A stretch of 12,111 nt of DNA from an uncultured Bacilli bacterium (lineage in GTDB: Bacteria; Bacillota_I; Bacilli_A; RF39; UBA660): the NCBI GenBank assembly GCA_947626215.1, contig CANQRJ010000033.1, positions 1 through 12,111 of the forward strand. Reading direction: 5' to 3'. Positions 6,371 to 12,111 of the stretch are shown here, in pieces. Under the pieces are notes generated by a model, which worked only from the letters and a program-made list of their open reading frames with translations, had not been told where the DNA came from and made no database searches. Made by a program: the position numbers and the translations under genes. Numbering within the stretch: position 1 is the stretch's first letter; each line of letters begins with the position of its first letter.

Positions 6371-9133
6371 ATGGATCAAAAAAATCAAGAAGAAGATAAA
6401 AAAGAACGTATTTTTAAAATTATTGTTATGATTCTTATTATCATTATCATTATTTTATTGTTATTAATGGGATGTAGTTGTACTTCTAAATTGATTGGTA
6501 AAATTGGTGATATTTTTTCAAATGAAGGAAATTATACTATTGATGGAAATACGGATAATGAAATCATTGTAAATCAAGATTTAAAATTTTATTTAGATGA
6601 ATTTACAATGTATTTAAGTGATAAAGATGGAAAACTCTCTTATTATTATCAAAATATTCATCCTGGTGAGTTTACTTGTCATACGAGTGATTCTGAAATT
6701 GCTACTTGTTATGTAAAAGATAATTATGTTATTGTTTTTCCTAAAAAAACTGGTGATGTAGAAATTTATTTAGATACTTTTGTTAATGGCAAAACTTATC
6801 GTGCTAAATCACTCGTTCATGTACTAGATTCCAATCGATCTATCATTCTTTCTAGTAATTCAGGAAGTGTACTAAAAGGAAATACGAAAAATATTACTAT
6901 TACTCTCTTAGGTTTATCTGGTAATATCAATGTATCTGTAGAAGATTCTTCTATCGCGTCTGCCAAGATTGTAAATGGTGTTTTAAAAGTTTATGGAAAA
7001 AATGTAGGTACTACAAAAGTGACAGTTTCTGTTACTTATCAAGAAAAAGTTTATACGGCTACTTATGAAATTCATGTTATAAATCCTTCTTCTAAAAATA
7101 GTGATAGTTTACTTAAAAACTTAACTACTTCAAATGGAACTTTGCATTTTTCTTCTCATTCAACTCATTATGCTTTTGAAGTTCATGTGGATAAGCTTAC
7201 GTTAACTCCTACACTTAGTAATTCGAAATCTAATATGAGTTATACGTTTAATGGAAAGCCTGTAGATTCTTTAAAAGATTTACCTTTAGAGTATGGAGAA
7301 AATAAAGTTGTGATTACAGTTACTAGTGAAGACGGAAGTCGTACTACTTATGAAATCACAATATATAGAACAGATGATGAAGTAGGGTCTTTAAAAGATA
7401 TTGAGGTTAGTGATGGCGTATTAACTCCAGATTTTCAAAGTGACATTTTAGATTATTCTGTATCCGTGGAACATCAAGTAGATCATTTTAGTTTGGATGC
7501 TTTTTCATCTAATTCAAGTGCTCAAATGACTTATTCTTATAAAGGAAAAAATGTTTCAGATTTACATAATTTACCTTTGGAATATGGGGATAATGAAATC
7601 GAAGTTTTTGTTACTGAAAATGGAGTAACTAAAAAATATACAATTACGGTTCATAGAAAAAAACGAACCGTAGAATTTGAGAAAAACGAATATACTTTTT
7701 ATGTAGATGGTCAATCTAAAAATGCGATTCCATTTGAAATGATGGATGATGGAATTGACATTCCATTGGAAAAATATGATTTAAAAAAAGAAGATATTGT
7801 AATAGAAGGTTATTCTGGAAGTTATGATATAGAAGATGGAGTTCTTGTTTTAAAACCTGATGTTTCTATGATTGGAAAAAGTGCAAAACTTAAAATTACT
7901 TATGGGGATCAAACAGTAGAAACAACTCTTCATTTTGCTACTTCTACTTATTATTTATTTCCTTCTTCTTATGATTATCAAGTAACATTGCTTTCTTCTT
8001 CTAAAATAGAAAGTCTTATTTTAAATAGTAATTTAGTGACTGGGGACGTTCACTTCGAATTTTTAAATGATGGAGTAATAAGAATTTATGGACAAGATAA
8101 AAATAATTATATTGATATTTTTCCAAATAATGATTTAGCAAAGTCTTTATCTTCTTCTCAGTATAAAATTCATCAAGATGATTCTTCTTCTATTACTATA
8201 GATACTTCGTTTACAACTCCTGGTGATTATCAGTATCGAGTTTCTGGATTTTCTTATGGTGGACAGGTTTCTTCCTTTTTTGTCACATTTCATGTAGAGC
8301 AAACTTATTTGATTCAGTTAGATTCAAATGGTGGATTCTTTGATGAATTTAATTCGGAAGGATTTTTAACCAATTATACTTTTGAAATGAAACAAAATGA
8401 AACTTTTGATTTATCTACATATGTCGCTTATAAAGAAGCTGACAAAGAAAATTGTCTTTATTATACTATGATAGGTTATGGAACTAATCCAAATGGACCT
8501 ATTCTTTACTCTAGTTCTTCTTCTTTTGTTGTGACTTCTTCCATAAAACTTTATGTTATTTATGATGAAACTAAAAAAGAATCTGTAGAATTACAAGAGA
8601 AAAGAAAACTTTATTTAACGGATGTGGATTTATTTTATAATGAAGAATATTTTAAAGCTTATGGAGAATCTAAAATCATTTATCCAGGTGCTACAGGAAA
8701 GTATCTTATGAATTTTAAAAATGAAAGTGATAAAGAAGTTACAATTATAGGGATGACTTTAGAAGAGGATACCCTATGTGTAGAACAAGGTTGTCTTAAT
8801 ATGGGTTATACTTTAAAAAATACTTCTAGTTATTATTATGGAAATAACAATCAATATCCTATTCTTTATAAAGATTCTTCTACCCTTTTAAATGGAACAC
8901 ATACTCTTTTAGAAATTCCTTTTGAAGAACATGTTACTCTTGCACCGAATGAAGAAGTGAGATTTGATTTAGGTTGGCAATGGATTTATTCGATTGATAA
9001 ACAAAATGATGAATTAGATACGATTATTGGAAATCTTGCAGGAGACCTTCTGAATCAAAAATATTCTTTGACGGTTTCACTTGATTTTTATACGAAAAGT
9101 AATCAGTGTGAGATAGAAGGTGAGTTGCCATGA
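6371..9133 (+). CDS. anchored multidomain Ig/cadherin-like surface protein with C-terminal TasA-like domain
   Basis: The 920-residue product has one hydrophobic segment (about 14-34) ending in LLMGC, so it is either membrane-anchored or a lipoprotein modified at C35; Met before the Gly makes the lipobox imperfect. Residues about 60-238 look like two Big_2-type Ig folds. Residues 246-333 and 339-429 are two cadherin-like beta-sandwich repeats (LPLEYGENKVVITV and LPLEYGDNEIEVFV). After a beta-rich part, residues about 645-732 resemble a Listeria-Bacteroides repeat (QLDSNGG). Residues about 755-910 look TasA-like: YPGATGKYLMNF, LAPNEEVRFDLGWQWIYS and DTIIGNLAGD match APGTTGSYAF, LHWEWQFS and DTGLGNAA of the fibre subunit. 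It may root or cap the fibre. I start at 6371 because AAAGGAGGG (6356-6364) is seven bases upstream; the in-frame ATG at 6314 lies in a hairpin. Its stop overlaps the next start (ATGA). Confidence 0.87.
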   Translation: MDQKNQEEDKKERIFKIIVMILIIIIIILLLLMGCSCTSKLIGKIGDIFSNEGNYTIDGNTDNEIIVNQDLKFYLDEFTMYLSDKDGKLSYYYQNIHPGEFTCHTSDSEIATCYVKDNYVIVFPKKTGDVEIYLDTFVNGKTYRAKSLVHVLDSNRSIILSSNSGSVLKGNTKNITITLLGLSGNINVSVEDSSIASAKIVNGVLKVYGKNVGTTKVTVSVTYQEKVYTATYEIHVINPSSKNSDSLLKNLTTSNGTLHFSSHSTHYAFEVHVDKLTLTPTLSNSKSNMSYTFNGKPVDSLKDLPLEYGENKVVITVTSEDGSRTTYEITIYRTDDEVGSLKDIEVSDGVLTPDFQSDILDYSVSVEHQVDHFSLDAFSSNSSAQMTYSYKGKNVSDLHNLPLEYGDNEIEVFVTENGVTKKYTITVHRKKRTVEFEKNEYTFYVDGQSKNAIPFEMMDDGIDIPLEKYDLKKEDIVIEGYSGSYDIEDGVLVLKPDVSMIGKSAKLKITYGDQTVETTLHFATSTYYLFPSSYDYQVTLLSSSKIESLILNSNLVTGDVHFEFLNDGVIRIYGQDKNNYIDIFPNNDLAKSLSSSQYKIHQDDSSSITIDTSFTTPGDYQYRVSGFSYGGQVSSFFVTFHVEQTYLIQLDSNGGFFDEFNSEGFLTNYTFEMKQNETFDLSTYVAYKEADKENCLYYTMIGYGTNPNGPILYSSSSSFVVTSSIKLYVIYDETKKESVELQEKRKLYLTDVDLFYNEEYFKAYGESKIIYPGATGKYLMNFKNESDKEVTIIGMTLEEDTLCVEQGCLNMGYTLKNTSSYYYGNNNQYPILYKDSSTLLNGTHTLLEIPFEEHVTLAPNEEVRFDLGWQWIYSIDKQNDELDTIIGNLAGDLLNQKYSLTVSLDFYTKSNQCEIEGELP

Positions 9134-9720
9134 AATGGATAAAAAAAATATTATTTGGTTTGATTGTTTTCTTTCTCGTTTTCATATTTATTTATAATAT
9201 CAATAATGTGATTCAAATGAAATTTTTAAAGAAAGATTATTCTTCGTTCTTTGGTTATACGGTCTTAGAAGTTGTATCAGGAAGTATGGAACCTACGATT
9301 CATGTTGGAGACTTTATTGTGGTAAAAACAGATCATTATCAATATAAAGAAAATGATATTGTAACATTTTATGATGTCAATGGTTCTTTTGTAACTCACC
9401 GATTAATTTCGATTCAAGATGGGTATATGGTAACTAAGGGAGATGCCAACAACACTGAGGATGAAAAAATGCCTTTAGATAGTATTATTGGAGTTTATGC
9501 TTTTAAAATGAACGCATTGGGAACGATTTTTCATACTCTTAAAAATCCTATCGTTAGTGTTCTTATCTTTGTGGTTGGAATATTAATGTGTTATTTCATG
9601 AGTATGGATGATAAACCTTTTTTAAAAGAAGAAGAAAAAGAATTTCAAAAGTTTTTAAAGCAAAAAGAAAAAAAGGAAGAAAAGAAGAAAAAAGGGAAAA
9701 ATGTAAAAAAGAAAAAGTAG
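9130..9720 (+). CDS. sipW: SipW-type signal peptidase I, copy 2
   Basis: A second SipW/ER-type signal peptidase of 196 residues. It has an N-terminal membrane segment (about 6-23), SGSMEP with likely nucleophile S52, VTHRL with H90 in place of the Lys of ordinary bacterial type I peptidases, KGDANN with D105, a second membrane segment (about 140-157) and a Lys/Glu-rich tail that should be cytoplasmic. It is clearly diverged from copy 1 outside these boxes, so the pair is not a recent duplication. The ATG overlaps the TGA of the large surface protein gene, and GAAGGTGAG lies upstream. The next gene, eight bases on, encodes a SipW-type precursor, so each peptidase gene is followed by its own candidate substrate. 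Whether the pairs are specific or interchangeable is unknown. Confidence 0.92.
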   Translation: MKWIKKILFGLIVFFLVFIFIYNINNVIQMKFLKKDYSSFFGYTVLEVVSGSMEPTIHVGDFIVVKTDHYQYKENDIVTFYDVNGSFVTHRLISIQDGYMVTKGDANNTEDEKMPLDSIIGVYAFKMNALGTIFHTLKNPIVSVLIFVVGILMCYFMSMDDKPFLKEEEKEFQKFLKQKEKKEEKKKKGKNVKKKK

Positions 9721-9728
9721 GTGGAAGT

Positions 9729-10382
9729 ATGAAAGATTTACTACGAAGTAAAAAATTTCAAAAAAATTTAAGAAAATGGCTTATTTTATATATTGGAGTT
9801 TTAGCCCTTTTGAGTTCAGTTGTGACTTATTCTAAATATATTACTTCTTTAGAAAGCAAAGATTCTGCTCGTGTGGCAAAGTTTGATGTGTCTGTTTTAG
9901 CTTGTTCTATCGATGAAGAAGGAAAACAGGTTTGTAATACGGGAAAGATGCGACCTACTAGTGTGATTGAATATGTATTCACATTAAAGCCTGATGTAGA
10001 AGTAAAAACGGATGTTTTTCTAACGATGCTTTTAAATGATAAGTTTATATTACGAGATCTAAGTGTCATAAAGGATGGCAAAGAAACAAGTATGAAGTCA
10101 AAATTTCTTTCTCATTGTGTAGATAGTAATGGAAATTCGATAGATTGTAAAGATAAAGATTTACAAGTTTCTTCTTCAGTTGGAGTTCCATATACTTGGA
10201 AAGAATCAATAGATGCTGGATCTTCTTCTCAGTTTATTTATCATGTGAAAGTTCAATATAATAATTGTCCAAATAAAGATGTATGTGAAAATAATGAAAT
10301 GTCGGAAGATTATAGTAATATTTTAAAAGATCTTTATGATATTGTAAGAATAGGCTATTCGGCTATTCAAAAAAATAGATAA
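9729..10382 (+). CDS. second SipW-dependent TasA-like subunit, Cys-rich (probable minor subunit)
   Basis: The 217-residue product has a basic N-terminus (MKDLLRSKKFQKNLRK), a hydrophobic core at about 17-32 and a cleavage area TYSKYITSLESKDSARVA that is nearly the same as TYAKYTTTMESSDKARVA of the first subunit. Cleavage probably falls after S35. The body is beta-rich, with EYVFTLKP, DAGSSSQFIYHVKVQY near the end and a final helix. Six Cys (59, 69, 130, 140, 180, 186) lie in the exported part, in contrast to the Cys-free first subunit, and could form three disulfides. It follows the second SipW gene by eight bases (AGGTGG as ribosome binding site). A tip, branch or initiating subunit is a reasonable guess; it lacks the WEWQF motif, so the fold assignment is weaker than for the first subunit. 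Confidence 0.8.
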   Translation: MKDLLRSKKFQKNLRKWLILYIGVLALLSSVVTYSKYITSLESKDSARVAKFDVSVLACSIDEEGKQVCNTGKMRPTSVIEYVFTLKPDVEVKTDVFLTMLLNDKFILRDLSVIKDGKETSMKSKFLSHCVDSNGNSIDCKDKDLQVSSSVGVPYTWKESIDAGSSSQFIYHVKVQYNNCPNKDVCENNEMSEDYSNILKDLYDIVRIGYSAIQKNR

Positions 10383-10400
10383 AAATTTTAGGGGGATATT

Positions 10401-12065
10401 ATGAGAAGTGAATTTTTAAAGAAACATAAAGTTTCTATATCAATTTTAAGTGTATTGTTTTTGTTTTTAATCGTTATACAATTTGGGATTATTCCTACGT
10501 CAGATTCTAAGTATAAAAAAGAAGTGGAAAATGCATCTTTGTATAATAATTATTTGTATACTTTATATTCAAATGATGAAGAATTTATTGTTTATCATGA
10601 AAATCGATCTACACCTACTGATTTATATTTTATTGTGAATGTGGAACCTAATGATGTTGGAGTTACGGATCGTGCCAAAGATAAATATTTTGTTTATGTT
10701 CCGTCTGCTTGTAAAATAGTGGGTAATCATAATACTCTTTCTTTTAAAGAAAGTATAAATGGTTCATATCATGTTTTGGAAACAGTTTTAAATGGAAATG
10801 CTCAAATTGAAATTTCTTGTCCAGTTTCTAGTTTAGAAATTGTAGGTAGTACTTATGTTCTTCGAAGTATGATTAAGGAACAAGTAGAAAATGAGCCTAT
10901 ATTTATATATAAAAATGGGTATGCTAGGGTGGATGAACTTCCTCAAGAAAAACCTGTTTGTCCTTCTAAAACAAAAACATTTACATTAAATCAAAATGAA
11001 CAAATTAATGATTTTGTTTTAGATTGGCTTAATGAGTATGTTAATTGTTATTATAACGATCATCCTGAATTAGAAAGTATTTTAGAGGCTATAAAAGAAA
11101 TTGTAATTATTGATAATGATTTGACTCAAAAAATAGATGGTCTTACTTATTCTAAAAATGAAAATACATATACTTTTCAAATGAATGAAAATTTTTTAGG
11201 AATTTTATTAACTAATTATTATAGTCAATTCGATTATTCCGATCAATTTAAATTTTTATATTTCTTTAATGATGAAGGAAATCCAATTCATTCGGATCAA
11301 ATTTCTGAAATGTTTCACCATTTAGTAGAAACTTATTTATATCCAAATGATCCATTAACTTCAAAATTAATTCGTAGTTATGTAGAAAGTAAATCTATTA
11401 ATTTGATAGATTTTGTATTAAATGGAACCCCTATTTATGGTTTAGTAAAGATGGATGATTTTAAAGAAGAAATTCAAGTGTTAGATTATTTTATAGAAGA
11501 AGCAAAAAAAGTTTTAAAGGTACCAATTATTATAAATGCAAATGAAAATGATTTGTCAAAAGAGTTTGAAGAAATTTTGAATCATCTTTTTGAGCAACCA
11601 TATTACATGGATTTCATATCTAAAGAAGGGACGGATTTACTTTTAGAAAATATAACTATTTTACCTATTACAGACGAGACATATCTTATTTATGATGAAA
11701 CAACAAAATATTACTTTTTTGCTCATCTTATTACAACAGGCGATCAAGATAATGTAACTCTTTCTTTGTCAATAGATCCTATTTTGGAAACTTTTGAGGC
11801 GGATGAAAAATTAACAATGGTAAAAGATACAGATGAAATTACTATTACTTTAAATGCACTTACAACTTCTTTAGATATAGATGAAAGTGAGATGGAAAAA
11901 GTAAAAACAATCGTAAATCAAATTGATCAAATTTTTTCTACGAAGAGTATAAATGAAAACGAAACATTTGGAAAAGAAAATTCGTCTATATTGAAAAAAG
12001 ATGGTAAACTTACTTTGACTTACAGTTTAGTTAGAGTAAGGCAATCGCATAAAAATTTGACGTAA
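10401..12065 (+). CDS. exported protein of unknown function in the fibre operon
   Basis: The 554-residue product has a basic start (MRSEFLKKHK) and a hydrophobic segment at 11-31, followed by SDSKYKKEVENA, which faintly resembles the SKY region of the two subunits, so it may be a SipW substrate or stay anchored by the segment. Residues about 45-170 look beta-rich; from about 190 to 400 alternating helices and aromatic residues appear, followed by a beta-rich, Thr/Ile-rich part (about 415-490). I recognise no family and no catalytic motif. There are four Cys (SACKI, ISCPV, PVCPS, VNCYY). The ATG has GGGGGA (10391-10396) close upstream and lies 18 bases after the previous gene, so it belongs to the operon. 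Its last residues (VRVRQSHKNLT) are encoded by the right copy of the 17-bp inverted repeat and look unlike the rest, so the 3' end may be altered. Confidence 0.75.
   Translation: MRSEFLKKHKVSISILSVLFLFLIVIQFGIIPTSDSKYKKEVENASLYNNYLYTLYSNDEEFIVYHENRSTPTDLYFIVNVEPNDVGVTDRAKDKYFVYVPSACKIVGNHNTLSFKESINGSYHVLETVLNGNAQIEISCPVSSLEIVGSTYVLRSMIKEQVENEPIFIYKNGYARVDELPQEKPVCPSKTKTFTLNQNEQINDFVLDWLNEYVNCYYNDHPELESILEAIKEIVIIDNDLTQKIDGLTYSKNENTYTFQMNENFLGILLTNYYSQFDYSDQFKFLYFFNDEGNPIHSDQISEMFHHLVETYLYPNDPLTSKLIRSYVESKSINLIDFVLNGTPIYGLVKMDDFKEEIQVLDYFIEEAKKVLKVPIIINANENDLSKEFEEILNHLFEQPYYMDFISKEGTDLLLENITILPITDETYLIYDETTKYYFFAHLITTGDQDNVTLSLSIDPILETFEADEKLTMVKDTDEITITLNALTTSLDIDESEMEKVKTIVNQIDQIFSTKSINENETFGKENSSILKKDGKLTLTYSLVRVRQSHKNLT
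12040..12056 (-). repeat. right copy of the 17-bp inverted repeat
   Basis: GGCAATCGCATAAAAAT is the perfect inverse of 20-36, about 12 kb away. It covers the last codons of the 554-residue exported protein gene. I see no integrase, invertase or transposase between the copies. Confidence 0.85.
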
Positions 12066-12085
12066 AATAGAATTATAAGGAAGGA

Positions 12086-12111
12086 ATGACATTGAATATA
12101 AGATTTTCGAT
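12086..12111 (+). CDS. start of a downstream gene (partial)
   Basis: An ATG at 12086 or an in-frame TTG at 12092 begins an open frame that runs off the window (MTLNIRFS or MNIRFS). AAGGAAGG at 12077-12084 can serve either start; spacing slightly favours the TTG. It begins 20 to 26 bases after the preceding stop with no terminator between them, so the operon may continue. Nothing can be said about the product. Confidence 0.4.

Noticed and set aside
6371..9133. Sortase-anchored pilus or adhesin
   Set aside because: No LPXTG-like motif, C-terminal membrane segment or sortase gene is visible; the protein is anchored, if at all, at its N-terminus.
4869..9720. Recent duplication of a sipW-subunit cassette
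   Set aside because: The two peptidases are alike only around the catalytic boxes, and the two subunits only around the cleavage region; there is no long DNA identity, so any duplication is old.
9827..10081. Reverse-strand open frame inside the second subunit gene
   Set aside because: The forward gene has a clear signal peptide, start site and operon position; the reverse frame has no start signals or recognisable features.
12057..12079. Promoter formed by TTGACG (12057-12062) with TAGAAT or TATAAG downstream
   Set aside because: The spacers would be only 5 or 11 bases, far too short for a sigma-A promoter.

Overview
The window reads as chromosomal DNA of a very AT-rich Gram-positive bacterium, most like the uncultured gut Bacilli (Erysipelotrichales/RF39-type lineages). 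This rests on A/T-biased codons, strong GGAGG-type ribosome binding sites, Gram-positive-style secreted proteins, and TGA used as a true stop (genes ending at 4872 and 9133) while Trp is TGG, which argues against the mycoplasma code. All genes run on the + strand and coding density is near complete. I see no tRNA, rRNA, CRISPR, IS element or transposase. The taxonomic call is an inference.

Layout. 1-125: probable tail of an upstream gene, an A/T-rich terminator-like hairpin and a possible promoter. 126-2382: a two-gene unit encoding a 675-aa cytoplasmic coiled-coil protein with an acidic Pro/Glu-rich tail and an overlapping small DUF1292-like protein, closed by a clear intrinsic terminator (2381-2410). 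2426-2453: a good sigma-A promoter that starts a seven-gene unit running to 12065 and possibly beyond: (i) a secreted Cys/His-rich repeat protein, (ii) a SipW-type signal peptidase, (iii) a TasA/CalY-like fibre subunit, (iv) a 920-aa membrane- or lipid-anchored multidomain surface protein ending in a TasA-like domain, (v) a second SipW-type signal peptidase, (vi) a second SipW-dependent, Cys-rich subunit, and (vii) a 554-aa exported protein of unknown function. The start of another gene follows at 12086.

How it works together (inference). The core resembles the tapA-sipW-tasA biofilm-fibre operon of Bacillus, but enlarged. Two dedicated peptidases would release two different fibre subunits whose mature N-termini are nearly the same. 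The large anchored protein could cap or root the fibre through its C-terminal TasA-like domain while presenting Ig/cadherin-like modules. There is no sortase gene or LPXTG motif, so assembly would be sortase-independent.

Most notable signals: a G10 homopolymer inside the signal peptide of the first gene of the fibre operon, where one base gained or lost gives an early stop (a candidate phase-variation switch); a compact RNA fold (hairpin plus possible H-type pseudoknot, 5550-5613) just upstream of the very strong ribosome binding site of the main fibre subunit, with two more hairpins just after that gene; and a perfect 17-bp inverted repeat at the two extremes of the window (20-36 and 12040-12056).
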